DNA of 64,000 bases from the NCBI RefSeq assembly GCF_900101785.1, contig NZ_LT629688.1:2666001-2730000 (forward strand), read 5' to 3'. Shown here piece after piece: positions 16,345 through 24,761 of this stretch. The first letter of the stretch is position 1. The number at the start of each line of letters is the position of its first letter. The translations under genes were made by a program, and so were the position numbers. The notes under the pieces were generated by a model. It had not been told where the DNA came from. It did not search any database and saw only the letters and a program-made list of their open reading frames with translations. Origin of the DNA: Auraticoccus monumenti (GTDB lineage Bacteria > Actinomycetota > Actinomycetes > Propionibacteriales > Propionibacteriaceae).

Positions 16345-16498
16345 GGGGTTCCTCCTGGTGGTCGGTGGTGGTCGCCGGTGACCAGGTGCCGGCCCGGGTG
16401 TGCGGAGATGATGGGCCTGGCTGCGATGAGTATGCCGGTCCGGGCGGGTCGGAGCAGCCAGAGCCCCGCACCGGGCGGGGCGGCGAGAGGAGACCCCC

Positions 16499-16966
16499 GT
16501 GCCCGACATGACCACCTGCCTCTGGTTCGACTCCGAGGCCGAGGAGGCCGCTCGGCTCTACACCTCGATCTTCCCGGGCTCGGAGATCGTCCGGGTGGAC
16601 CGCTTCGTGGCCGGCCCGCGGGTGGGGGAGGTGCTGACGGTCTCCTTCACCCTGGACGGACGTCCCTTCCTCGCCCTCAACGGCGGACCGCAGCGGGGCT
16701 TCACCGAGGCGGTCTCGATCCAGGTCCACACCGAGGACCAGGCCGAGACCGACCGCTACTGGGACGCCCTGGTCGCCGACGGCGGGGAGGAGTCCATGTG
16801 CGGCTGGCTCAAGGACCGCTTCGGCTTCTCCTGGCAGGTGCTGCCCCGGCGGATGGAGGAGCTGCTGTCCTCCTCCGAGCCGGGCGTCGCCCAGCGGGCC
16901 ACCGAGGCGATGATGCGCATGCGACGCATCGACGTCGCCGCCATGGAGCGCGCCGCCGTCGGGTGA
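16499..16966 (+). CDS. VOC family protein (PhnB-like)
   Basis: A 155-residue vicinal-oxygen-chelate fold protein of the PhnB/3-demethylubiquinone-methyltransferase-like group. It opens with TTCLWFDSEAEEAARLYTSIFPGS, typical for this group, and carries the strands SFTLDGRPFLALNGGP and DRFGFSWQVLPR. GAGAGGAG lies a few bases upstream of GTG 16499. These proteins often act in resistance or in isomerase-type reactions, but many are unassigned. The C-terminal AMMRMRRIDVAAMERA segment is the usual conserved tail. It stands alone between the divergent ligase gene and DUF1206. Confidence 0.85.
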   Translation: MPDMTTCLWFDSEAEEAARLYTSIFPGSEIVRVDRFVAGPRVGEVLTVSFTLDGRPFLALNGGPQRGFTEAVSIQVHTEDQAETDRYWDALVADGGEESMCGWLKDRFGFSWQVLPRRMEELLSSSEPGVAQRATEAMMRMRRIDVAAMERAAVG

Positions 16967-17011
16967 GCACGCGCGGTGGCCGCGACGGCCACCGGCGCGG
17001 CGACGCGCGGA

Positions 17012-17017
17012 TAAGGT
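17012..17017 (+). promoter_or_regulatory. -10 box TAAGGT, predicted leaderless start
   Basis: TAAGGT ends six bases before ATG 17024. A transcript starting about seven bases after the box would begin at the start codon itself, and no ribosome site is present. Confidence 0.45.
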
Positions 17018-17023
17018 CAGCCC

Positions 17024-17875
17024 ATGAACGCCCAGCGCAAGGCCCAGCAGGCCCGAGACACCGCCGGAGACGTCCAGGACAAGGCCGAGGACGCGGGTCA
17101 GGCCATCCAGGACAACCCGGCCTACCGCTGGCTGGTGAGGCTGGGCCTGGGGGCCTACGGCGTCGTGCACCTGCTGGTGGCCTGGCTGGCCCTGCAGCTG
17201 GCCCTCGGTGGTGGTGGTTCGGAGGAGGCCTCGAACAGCGGGGCCCTGCGCCAGCTCGCCGAGCAGCCGCTGGGCGGCGTCCTGCTGGGCGCGGTGGCCC
17301 TCGGTCTGCTCACCCTCACCCTGTGGCAGGTCATCGAGGCGGCCTTCGGACACCTGCACCGCACCGGTGCCTCGCGCGTCCGCAAGCGGCTGTCCTCGCT
17401 GGGCCGCGCGGTGGTCTACGCCGTCCTCGGCGTCAGCGCGGTCCGGGTGGCCCTCGGCGGTGGTGGTGGCGGTGAGTCGGAGGAGACCCTGACCGGGCGG
17501 CTGCTCGGCCACCCGGCCGGCTTCCTGCTGGTCCTGCTGGTCGCCGCCGCGGTGGCCGCGGTGGGCGTGAGCCAGGCGGTGAAGGGGGTGCGTCGCAAGT
17601 TCCGCGAGGACCTCTCCGGGTCGACCGGTCGCGCCGGTGAGCTGCTGGGGGTCGTCGGCCACGTGGCCAAGGGCATCGCCTTCGTCGTGGTGGGCAGCCT
17701 CTTCGCCGCCGCCGCACTGACCCACGACGCCGAGCGCGCCGGCGGTCTCGACAGCGCCCTGCAGGCCGTCCGCGCCCAGCCCTTCGGTGTCGTGCTGCTC
17801 ACCGTGATGGCGCTCGGACTGGCCGCCTACGGGCTCTACTGCTTCGTCTGGGCCCGTCGCCCCCGTCACACCTGA
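17024..17875 (+). CDS. DUF1206 integral membrane protein
   Basis: A 283-residue actinobacterial membrane protein with an amphipathic N-terminal helix (residues 1-32, rich in Ala, Gln and charges) and three repeated two-helix units, each starting with a pattern like LVRLGLGAYGVVHL, LGRAVVYAVLGVSAV and VGHVAKGIAFVVVGSL. This triplicated layout defines DUF1206; function is unknown. A TAAGGT box lies six bases before the ATG. The last codons lie inside a direct repeat whose second copy lies beyond the next gene, so the 3' end of this gene looks like an insertion point. Confidence 0.85.
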   Translation: MNAQRKAQQARDTAGDVQDKAEDAGQAIQDNPAYRWLVRLGLGAYGVVHLLVAWLALQLALGGGGSEEASNSGALRQLAEQPLGGVLLGAVALGLLTLTLWQVIEAAFGHLHRTGASRVRKRLSSLGRAVVYAVLGVSAVRVALGGGGGGESEETLTGRLLGHPAGFLLVLLVAAAVAAVGVSQAVKGVRRKFREDLSGSTGRAGELLGVVGHVAKGIAFVVVGSLFAAAALTHDAERAGGLDSALQAVRAQPFGVVLLTVMALGLAAYGLYCFVWARRPRHT

Positions 17876-17879
17876 GGGC
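17848..17879 (+). repeat. left direct repeat of a putative insert (gene end of DUF1206)
   Basis: CTGGGCCCGTCGCCCC, then CGTCACACCTG, A and GGGC. The copy at 19397-19429 differs by one inserted G and one A-to-G change. The left copy encodes the last residues and stop of the DUF1206 gene; the interval between the copies holds only the broken nuclease-like gene. Confidence 0.6.
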
Positions 17880-17978
17880 CGACGTCCATAACGATTATCT
17901 GAGTGCATGGGGGATGTGGTGGCTCTCCCCGCGCAGGGCAACTAGCCTCCGCAGCAGATCAACCTCGAAGGAGAGGTC

Positions 17979-19341
17979 ATGGGCGACGAGAAGTCGTGGA
18001 ATGCCGCGCGTCTGATTCCGACGTCGGGTATCAATGGGGCGGACGAGCAGGAGCGGGGGGCGACCTCGGCGCTCTTGGCTGTCATGGGAGCAGTCCGGGA
18101 GTACGCCAAGGCCCTGACGGGACCACTCGGGGCGCCAGCAAGCCAGCTGGAGACGTTCATCGAAGTGCCTTTCGACCTCGCCGGTAACCGGTAAAAGGTT
18201 GTACCCCGACGGCCTCATCCGTGCCAAGCGCGGTAACCGCGTCTGGGTGGCTCTGGTCGAGGTGAAGACGGGCTCCAACCAGCTGACTGCGGAACAGATC
18301 GAGAACTACCTCGACGTGGCGCGGGAGCAGGGATTCGATGCGGTCATCACCATCTCGAACGAGATTCCGCCGGCTCCGGGATTGCACCCGACCACCGTCG
18401 ACCGCAGAAAGCTCCGCCGGGTGGAGCTGCACCACTGGTCGTGGACGGAGGTCCTCACCCAGGCCGTCATGCAGAAGGAGTTCCGCGGTGTCGCGGACCC
18501 CGAGCAGGCATGGATCCTCGGAGAGCTCATCAGGTACCTCGAGCACCCTAAATCGGGGGCGATGTCTTTCGACGACATGGGCGCGGACTGGGTTCGCGTG
18601 AGGGACGCCGTGGCGTCGGGCACCCTGCGGCCGACTGATCAGTCCGCAGGCGAACTGGCTTCTCGCTTCGAGGCCCTCATCCGTTTCGCGTGTCTGCGCC
18701 TCGGGCGCAACTTGGGCACCGAGGTCGTACCCGTGCTGACGCGTCAGCAGGTGGCGGAGCCACAGCTTCGACTCAACGTGGTCACAGCGGAGCTCGTCGA
18801 GCACGGGGTCTTGCGGTCGCAGATCCGCATTCCCAACGCCGTCTCTCCCATGACCGTCGAAGCAGACTTGAGGGCGAACAAGGTCACGTGCTCGTTCTCG
18901 TTCGAAGCGCCAGCGACAGGCCGCCCGACGACGCGGGTGAACTGGCTCGTGCGCCAGCTGAAGGACGCACCGGATGGGCTTCGGGTCGAGGCGTTCGTGC
19001 CACGAAGCCGAGTGGGCACCGCAGAGCTCCTCCGTGACGTCCGCGAAGATGCGACCAAGCTGGTGGCCGACCCTCAGAAGGAGATCAAGTCCTTCACCGT
19101 GGCGCAGATCCAGAAGCTGGGGACGAAGCGAGGTGTTGGTCGAGGGAGCTTCATCGACTCGCTGCTGGATTCCATCGACCTGACCTACGGGGATGTGGGT
19201 CAGCGACTCAAGGCATGGTCTGCGGCGCCTCCAAAGCTGCGTTCTCCCGAGCAGATCGAGACCGAGGCGGAGGTCAAGCCCGAGCTCGTCTCCGCCGCGC
19301 TGTCATCACAGGACGACGAAGGTCCCGGATCGACAGCCTGA
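17979..19341 (+). pseudogene. PD-(D/E)XK nuclease-like protein gene, frameshifted by a 7-bp tandem duplication
   Basis: The first frame starts at ATG 17979 with AAGGAG upstream and runs 71 codons to FIEVPFDLAGNR and a TAA. The second frame continues from 18199 with LYPDGLIRAKRGN and ends at 19341. The junction is (CCGGTAA)2 at 18181-18194; removing one unit restores DLAGKRLYPDGLIRA and gives a continuous 451-residue protein. PD at the junction and EVKTG about 18 residues later match the PD-(D/E)XK endonuclease core. The rest resembles an uncharacterised actinobacterial family. Codon use is less GC-biased than in neighbours and the gene is flanked by direct repeats, so it is probably acquired. 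It may be a pseudogene, phase-variable, or a sequencing error. Confidence 0.75.
18181..18194 (+). repeat. 7-bp tandem duplication CCGGTAA x2 causing a frameshift
   Basis: Two exact adjacent copies of CCGGTAA, followed by AAGG. Two copies put a TAA in frame at 18192-18194; a single copy would read GCC GGT AAA AGG and join both halves of the gene. Strand slippage at such a repeat is reversible in principle. Confidence 0.8.
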
Positions 19342-19396
19342 TTCTCACGACGGCTCCCCGCGATTCGGCCTGTCGCTGCGAGGCCCGGCCCTGGGA

Positions 19397-19429
19397 CTGG
19401 GCCCGTCGCCCCGCGTCACACCTGGGGGC
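19397..19429 (+). repeat. right direct repeat of the putative insert
   Basis: CTGGGCCCGTCGCCCCG, then CGTCACACCTG, G and GGGC: near-identical to the tail of the DUF1206 gene at 17848-17879, with one indel and one substitution. It lies just before the tenA stop codon and is noncoding here. Confidence 0.6.
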
Positions 19430-19434
19430 GCCGC

Positions 19435-20115
19435 TCACCGGGCCTGGTCGAAGAAGGCGAGCTCGAGCTCGACGGTGCGCACGCCGAGGGCCACCAGCTC
19501 CCCCCGCTCGGCGGGGTGGCAGGTGGCAGCCACCCGCTCGAGCTCGTCCACCAGCCACTGGCACCAGCGGGTGAAGTCCGGTCCCCGGTGCAGCTCCACC
19601 CAGCCCAGGTGCTCCGGACGGGTCGGCTCGCCGAGGTCGGTCCGGCTGCCCCAGTCGAGGTAGAGGACCTCCATCACGACCAGCAGCACCAGCAGCCGTG
19701 GGTAGCTGCGGGAGGCCACCACCTCGGCCATCAGCGTCTGGAACGCCGCGGTGGTGCCCAGCAGCGGAGGGTGGCGGCGGACGTCGGCGGGGACGCCCAG
19801 GGCGGCGAGCGAGTCCTCGAAGTAGCCCTGCTCGTCGTCGGCCAGCATCCCCAGCTGACGGGCGAGCACCAACCGGGACGCCGGCGCGTCCGCGGAGGCG
19901 AGGGCCTGGCCCAGCAGCCGGAGGAAGCCGTCGAGGAACTGCTGGTCCTGCAGCAGGTACCCGGCCAGCGCGTCGTCGGGGACGGTGCCGGCGAGGAGCT
20001 CACGCACGAACCGGTGGTCCACCGCCGCCTGCCAGGGGGTCGCCCCCTCGCCCCGGATGCGGGCGGTGATCCCGTCGGTGGGCAGGGTCAGGGGAGTGCT
20101 CGTCACGGTCACCAT
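19435..20115 (-). CDS. tenA: TenA family protein (thiaminase II/aminopyrimidine hydrolase-like)
   Basis: A 226-residue all-helical TenA/PQQC-fold protein, expected to act on thiamin breakdown products in pyrimidine salvage. The opening W28QAAVDHRFVREL and the segment DALAGYLLQDQQFLDGFLRLL (48-68) fit the family. At the position of the catalytic cysteine of TenA_C enzymes (around residue 150) I read VVMEVLYLDWG, with Met and Glu but no Cys, so it looks like the Cys-lacking TenA_E group. It is downstream of, and overlaps by a few bases, the fructosamine kinase gene. No TPP riboswitch-like structure was recognised upstream. Confidence 0.8.
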   Translation of the reverse strand: MVTVTSTPLTLPTDGITARIRGEGATPWQAAVDHRFVRELLAGTVPDDALAGYLLQDQQFLDGFLRLLGQALASADAPASRLVLARQLGMLADDEQGYFEDSLAALGVPADVRRHPPLLGTTAAFQTLMAEVVASRSYPRLLVLLVVMEVLYLDWGSRTDLGEPTRPEHLGWVELHRGPDFTRWCQWLVDELERVAATCHPAERGELVALGVRTVELELAFFDQAR

Positions 20116-20933
20116 CCTGGCCCGACGGCCCCGGAGTCGCGTCCCCGCCCCTCAGCGGCACGGCGCGCCGCCTGCAGCAGCGGGGCGACGTAGGAGTCGC
20201 CGAAGAGCAGCACGTGCACCGCCAGCGGGTGGAGCTGGTGCAGGGCCACCCGCTCGCGCCAGCCGTCAGCCAGCGGGGAGGCCTCGTGGTAGCCGGCCAG
20301 CACGTGCTCCAGGTGCGGCAGGCCGAACAGGGCCAGCATGGCCAGGTCGGTCTCGGCGTGCCCGCCGTGCGCCGCAGGGTCGATCAGCACCGCCTCGACG
20401 GGGTCGCCGGTCCACACCACGTTCCCGCTCCACAGGTCACCGTGCAGCCGGGCGGCGACGTGGCCGGAGGAGCGCACCAGGGCCGGCTGGTCGTGGTCGT
20501 GGTGGCCGTCGGCGATCCGGGACAGCAGCCGGTCCAGCTCCTGGCTCGCGGCGGCGTCGAGGGTGCCGGCGTCGCGGGCGGCACGGAGGTAGGGCTGCAG
20601 CCGCCAGCCGGCGTAGAACGCACCCCAGCCCGCCGGTGGGGTCGACGGGGTGGGCAGCGCGGCGGCGCCCAGCTGCCCGTCGCCCTCGGTGCCCGGCGGG
20701 GGAGCTCCCCACCAGGGCGCCCCGGCGGCGTGGGTCCGGGCCAGCGCCACCCCGAGGGCCTCGGCGGCGGGGGCGTCGGCGCGTCGGGGCGACAGCCGCT
20801 CCAGCAGCAGGTCGTCCTCAGCACCCAGCACCCGCACGACGCGGCAACCGCCGGCCCCGGCGAGCCAGCGCAGCCCGGCGGCCTCGCGCGCGGCCTGCCC
20901 GGGCGGGCAGGGCTTGCGCCAGGGTGCGGTCAC
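20109..20933 (-). CDS. fructosamine kinase family protein
   Basis: A 274-residue member of the FN3K/aminoglycoside-phosphotransferase-like kinases that phosphorylate ketosamines (glycated amines) for deglycation. Motifs: WRKP near the start, where Lys7 is the likely ATP-binding lysine, LHGDLWSGN (163-171) with catalytic Asp166, and the metal-binding DPAAHGGHAETDLAM from Asp185. The start is GTG. The gene lies upstream of and slightly overlaps tenA, and itself follows the membrane-anchored unknown by 16 bases, so all three could be one transcript. Confidence 0.88.
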   Translation of the reverse strand: MTAPWRKPCPPGQAAREAAGLRWLAGAGGCRVVRVLGAEDDLLLERLSPRRADAPAAEALGVALARTHAAGAPWWGAPPPGTEGDGQLGAAALPTPSTPPAGWGAFYAGWRLQPYLRAARDAGTLDAAASQELDRLLSRIADGHHDHDQPALVRSSGHVAARLHGDLWSGNVVWTGDPVEAVLIDPAAHGGHAETDLAMLALFGLPHLEHVLAGYHEASPLADGWRERVALHQLHPLAVHVLLFGDSYVAPLLQAARRAAEGRGRDSGAVGPGW

Positions 20934-20949
20934 CGGCCGGCGGTGGGGC

Positions 20950-22284
20950 TCAGTCCCACTCGACCACGGGCTCCTCGGCGGCCAGGTCGAGGGAGGGGCG
21001 GCCGAAGGCAGGGGCTCCGAAGAGCGCCTCGCAGTCGTACTCCTTCTTCCCGTCCTTGCAGCGGGCCTGGAAGTTCACCGTGCCCAGGTAGCCGTCGTGG
21101 GTGACCAGGGTGGGGTCGTCGTAGCTCGGGGCGGGCTTGAGCTCCTTGAGGTTCTTGCGGGTCTCCGCCGGCGCCGAGCGCTTCACGGTCCCGTCCACGA
21201 TGGGGGTGCCGTCGTCGAACTTCTCGGGCAGGTCGAGCCCGCAGCCGGCCTTCAGCTTGTTCGAGGACAGGCACGTGTCAGCCGCCTCGGTGACCATCGT
21301 GGTGAAGAGCTTGGTGCCCTCCTTGTCCAGCACCGGCTCGACGTCGAAGTAGCTCTCCGTGGACCGCGGGTCGGTGACCACCCGCTCACCGCCCTCGATG
21401 GTGAAGTACTCCTGGGTGGTGGTGACCTCGTAGCCGCCGGGGAACAGCGAGAAGGACGTGGGGTCGGCGGGCGCGACCCCGTTGACCAGCACGTCCAGGC
21501 CCTCCACCCGACTCATCGAGGCACGGACGACGCCGCTGATGATGGTGAAGCCACGGTCCTCGTCACCGACCACGGTGAAGTCGTACCTCGCCTGCTCCTC
21601 ACCGACCTGGTAGGTGGCGGTGACCTCGCCCGCGTCCGGCGAGGCGGGCGGGGTGACGGTGATGGCGGTGATCGGGGCGATCTCGGCGGCCTCAGCCAGC
21701 ACCTCGTCGGTCAGCAGGTCGTCGTCCTCGGGACGCTCGTACAGGTACCCGAGGGCCTCCTCGGCCCGACCGCCGGCGAGAGCGTCCAGGTACCCCTGGA
21801 CCGCCTGCTCGGGCGTGGACGTGCTCGGCGCCTGGGGCTCGACGGGGGCGGCGGTCTCACGCCCCTCGCCGCGGCCGGTCAGCACGGCCACCGCCACACC
21901 GACCACGAGGAGCAGGGCCAGCACGCCGGCACCGATCAGCAGACCGGTCTTCCTCCCACCGGATCCGGAGCCACCGCCGGGGGCGGGGGAGAAGCCCTGG
22001 CCCGGCACGGGCTGGCCGGGCCGCGGCGGCTGGCCGTAGGGACCGGGCTGGCCGGGGAGCTGGCCCTGGTGGGGGTGGGGTCCGCCCGGGAAGGGGCCGC
22101 CCGGCTGGCCGGGGTAGCCGCCCGGCTGCTGGGGGGCGCCGTGGGGAGCCGGGCCGGGGCCCTGGCCGGGCTGGGCCCAGCTGGGACGCGGCAGCTCGCC
22201 GTGGGGTCCGCCCTGCGGGCCCCACTGCGGGCCCGGCTGCGGGCCCGGCTGGCCGGGTCGTCCCTCGGGCGGGTTCGTGCTCAT
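20950..22284 (-). CDS. membrane-anchored protein with Pro/Gly-rich cytoplasmic tail
   Basis: A 444-residue protein of three parts: a cytoplasmic tail (1-110) made almost only of Pro, Gly, Gln and aromatic residues, one membrane helix (about 113-136, KTGLLIGAGVLALLLVVGVAVAVL), and an extracytoplasmic region. The latter starts with EQAVQGYLDALAGGRAEEALGYL, like the helical unit of DUF4878/lumazine-binding-type proteins, and ends in an acidic tail with two pairs of cysteines (CLSSNKLKAGC and CKDGKKEYDC) that may form disulfides. Function is unknown; Pro-rich tails often serve as docking sites. Confidence 0.65.
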   Translation of the reverse strand: MSTNPPEGRPGQPGPQPGPQWGPQGGPHGELPRPSWAQPGQGPGPAPHGAPQQPGGYPGQPGGPFPGGPHPHQGQLPGQPGPYGQPPRPGQPVPGQGFSPAPGGGSGSGGRKTGLLIGAGVLALLLVVGVAVAVLTGRGEGRETAAPVEPQAPSTSTPEQAVQGYLDALAGGRAEEALGYLYERPEDDDLLTDEVLAEAAEIAPITAITVTPPASPDAGEVTATYQVGEEQARYDFTVVGDEDRGFTIISGVVRASMSRVEGLDVLVNGVAPADPTSFSLFPGGYEVTTTQEYFTIEGGERVVTDPRSTESYFDVEPVLDKEGTKLFTTMVTEAADTCLSSNKLKAGCGLDLPEKFDDGTPIVDGTVKRSAPAETRKNLKELKPAPSYDDPTLVTHDGYLGTVNFQARCKDGKKEYDCEALFGAPAFGRPSLDLAAEEPVVEWD

Positions 22285-22419
22285 CGGTCAGGGCTCCCCG
22301 TGGTCGGTCGACAGGTCGTGACGAGGTCGTCGTCGCGGGAGCACCGTAGTCCCTGCCGGTGTCAGCGGCGGCCCCTCGCGCTAGCGTGGGGAACCCGTCG
22401 CCCCTCGTGAGGTCCGCCC

Positions 22420-23214
22420 ATGCCGTACACCCCCGCCCTCGCCCTCGTCACCGGCGCCAGCTCCGGGCTGGGGGCCCTGGTGGCGCGTCGGATGGCCGAG
22501 CGCGGCACCGACCTCGTCCTCGTCGCCCGGCGCCGGGACCGCCTGGACGAGCTGGCCGGGGAGCTGCGACGCCGCCACGGGGTGACCGTGCACCCGGTGG
22601 TGATGGACCTCGGACGCGCCGGGGCCGGTCCCGCCCTGCTCGAGGCCCTCGCCGCGGAGGCGCCCGGGCGCTCCCCGGACCTGGTGGTCAACAACGCCGG
22701 CTTCGGGATCTACGGACCCCTGGTCGAGAACGACCCCGAGAAGCTCGAGGCGATGCTGACCCTCAACGTCACCGCCCTCACCTCCATCACGCGCGCGGTG
22801 CTGGAGCCGATGGTGCGCCGGGGCAGCGGCACCCTGGTCAACGTGGCCTCCACCGGTGGGTTCCAGCCGGCCCCCGGGCTGGCCGCCTACGTGGCCACGA
22901 AGGCCTACGTGCTGCACCTGAGCGAGGCCCTCTGGCAGGAGGTCAAGGGCACCGGGGTCCGGGTCACCGCGCTCTGCCCCGGGCCCACGTCGACGGAGTT
23001 CTTCGACGTCGCCGGCAGCGAGCACGGCGTCCTCGGGGGGAACGTGACCACGCCGGAGCAGGTGGTGGACGCCCTGGTGGCCGCGCTCGACCGGCGTCGG
23101 CTCCCTCCCTACCTGGTGCCGGACGTCCCCAACCGGATCCAGTCGGTGGCCGCCCGCGTGCTGCCGCGACGACTGGCCCTGCCGGTGGCGGCCCGGGTGA
23201 TGCGCCAGTCCTGA
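22420..23214 (+). CDS. SDR family NAD(P)-dependent oxidoreductase
   Basis: A 264-residue classical short-chain dehydrogenase/reductase: cofactor motif TGASSGLG (9-16), VNNAG (89-93), a catalytic serine in VASTGG, YVATK, and CPGPTSTEFF after the active site. The C-terminus VPNRIQSVAARVLPRRLALPVAARVM is typical of the DltE/YqjQ-type SDRs. GTGAGG lies upstream of the ATG and a TAGCGT box 32 bases away may be the -10. Substrate is unknown. Downstream a perfect GC hairpin follows the stop. Confidence 0.85.
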   Translation: MPYTPALALVTGASSGLGALVARRMAERGTDLVLVARRRDRLDELAGELRRRHGVTVHPVVMDLGRAGAGPALLEALAAEAPGRSPDLVVNNAGFGIYGPLVENDPEKLEAMLTLNVTALTSITRAVLEPMVRRGSGTLVNVASTGGFQPAPGLAAYVATKAYVLHLSEALWQEVKGTGVRVTALCPGPTSTEFFDVAGSEHGVLGGNVTTPEQVVDALVAALDRRRLPPYLVPDVPNRIQSVAARVLPRRLALPVAARVMRQS

Positions 23215-23221
23215 GCCGCGT

Positions 23222-23238
23222 CCCCCGGCGACCGGGGG
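23222..23238 (+). terminator. hairpin CCCCCGG-CGA-CCGGGGG
   Basis: A perfect 7-bp stem with a 3-base loop starts eight bases after the SDR stop. It lacks a U-tract but is placed as a terminator between the SDR and the MFS gene. Confidence 0.5.
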
Positions 23239-23360
23239 CGCCGTGTCCCGCTGACCGGCCGCCGTGGTCGCCGCTCCGGCGACGGGGGACACGGAGGTAA
23301 CCTCACCTCCCGGGGCGCCCCGCGCGTCCCGACCGTCCGACCTCGAGCCCGGGAGCCGTC

Positions 23361-24743
23361 GTGAGCAGCCACGCCACCCAGCAGCGGCTGAGCCGCTCCG
23401 AACGCCTCGACCGGCTGCCCTTCACCCGGCGCCACGCCCGGCTGCTGGGCGGCTCGGGGCTGGGCTGGGCGCTGGACGCCATGGACGTCGGGCTGATCTC
23501 GTTCGTGATGGCCGCCTTGGCCCAGCAGTGGTCGCTGAGCGCCGGTCAGGTGTCGCTGGTCGGCTCCATCGGCTTCGTCGGGATGGCCATCGGCGCCTCG
23601 GTCGGCGGACTGCTGGCCGACCGGCTCGGACGCCGCCAGGTCTTCGCGCTGACCCTGCTGGTCTACGGTCTCGCCACCGGCGCCGCCGCGCTCTCGGTCG
23701 GGCTGGCGATGCTGGTCGCGCTGCGGTTCGTGGTCGGGCTGGGGCTCGGTGCCGAGCTCCCGGTGGCCTCGACGCTGGTCAGCGAGTACGCGCCCAAGGC
23801 CATCCGCGGCCGGGTGGTGGTGGCGCTGGAGGCCTTCTGGGCGCTGGGCTGGATCCTGGCCGCGCTGATCGGCTACTTCGTGGTGCCCACCAGCGACGAC
23901 GGCTGGCGGTGGGCGCTGGCGATCGGGGCCGTGCCGGCGGTCTACGCCGCCGTGGTCCGCTTCGGGCTGCCGGAGTCGGTGCGCTTCCTGGAGGGGAAGG
24001 GACGCCACGAGGAGGCCGAGGCGGCCGTGCGCGGCTACGAGGAGGCGGCCGGGGTGGCCGCACCCGAGCCCGCCACGGCGACCGGGCCCGTCCCGTCGAC
24101 CGAGCCCGCCCCGGCGCGCGCCGAGGGCGAGGGGTCCGGCGCCGCGGCCACGGCGGGGGAGTCCATCTGGTCACCGGCGCTGCGGCGGCGGACGGGGGCG
24201 CTGTGGGTGGTCTGGTTCTGCATCAACCTGTCCTACTACGGCGCCTTCCTCTGGCTGCCCAGCCTGCTGGTGGCCGACGGGTTCTCGCTGGTGAAGTCCT
24301 TCCAGTACACCCTGATCATCACCCTGGCCCAGCTCCCCGGCTACGCGGTGTCGGCCTGGCTGATCGAGGTCTGGGGCCGGCGGGCCACGCTGGCGACGTT
24401 CCTGCTCGGCTCGGCCCTCAGCGCGCTGCTCTTCGGCACCGCGGACTCGGTGACCACCATCATCGGCTTCGGCATGATGCTGTCCTTCTTCAACCTGGGT
24501 GCCTGGGGTGCGCTGTACGCCGTCGGCCCGGAGCTGTACCCGACCCGGGTGCGGGGGACCGGTGCCGGGGCGGCGGCCGCCTTCGGGCGCCTCGCCTCGA
24601 TCGCGGCCCCGTTCGTGGTGCCCCCGCTGGTGGGGCTGGGCGGCAGCTGGGCCGTCTTCGCCGTCTTCGGGGCCGCCTTCGCGGTGGCCGCCGGGGCGGC
24701 CCTGCTGCTGCCGGAGCTGAAGGGCCGCGCGCTGACGGAGTAG
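23361..24743 (+). CDS. MFS transporter, NiaP-like (niacin permease family)
   Basis: A 460-residue twelve-helix transporter. The N-terminal RLDRLPFTRRHARLLGGSGLGWALDAMDVGLISF and the stretch ELPVASTLVSEYAPKAIRGR follow the pattern of NiaP/YceI niacin permeases closely, as do FCINLSYYGAFLWLPSLL and FNLGAWGALYAVGPELYPTRVRGTG in the C-terminal half. A longer, charged Ala/Pro/Glu-rich central loop (about 215-275) separates the two halves. The start is GTG. Import of nicotinate or a related aromatic acid is likely but not proved; no NAD gene is adjacent. Confidence 0.78.
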   Translation: MSSHATQQRLSRSERLDRLPFTRRHARLLGGSGLGWALDAMDVGLISFVMAALAQQWSLSAGQVSLVGSIGFVGMAIGASVGGLLADRLGRRQVFALTLLVYGLATGAAALSVGLAMLVALRFVVGLGLGAELPVASTLVSEYAPKAIRGRVVVALEAFWALGWILAALIGYFVVPTSDDGWRWALAIGAVPAVYAAVVRFGLPESVRFLEGKGRHEEAEAAVRGYEEAAGVAAPEPATATGPVPSTEPAPARAEGEGSGAAATAGESIWSPALRRRTGALWVVWFCINLSYYGAFLWLPSLLVADGFSLVKSFQYTLIITLAQLPGYAVSAWLIEVWGRRATLATFLLGSALSALLFGTADSVTTIIGFGMMLSFFNLGAWGALYAVGPELYPTRVRGTGAGAAAAFGRLASIAAPFVVPPLVGLGGSWAVFAVFGAAFAVAAGAALLLPELKGRALTE

Positions 24744-24761
24744 CGACGCGGCCCCGGGTGG

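Noticed and set aside
17979-19341. Programmed +1 frameshift instead of a broken gene
   Set aside because: No slippery codon context or stimulatory structure was seen, and the exact 7-bp duplication explains the shift fully; translational recoding would have to bypass duplicated residues.
20116-20200. TPP riboswitch before tenA
   Set aside because: tenA is downstream of and overlaps the kinase gene, and no thi-box-like conserved core (CUGAGA / ACCUGA) was found.
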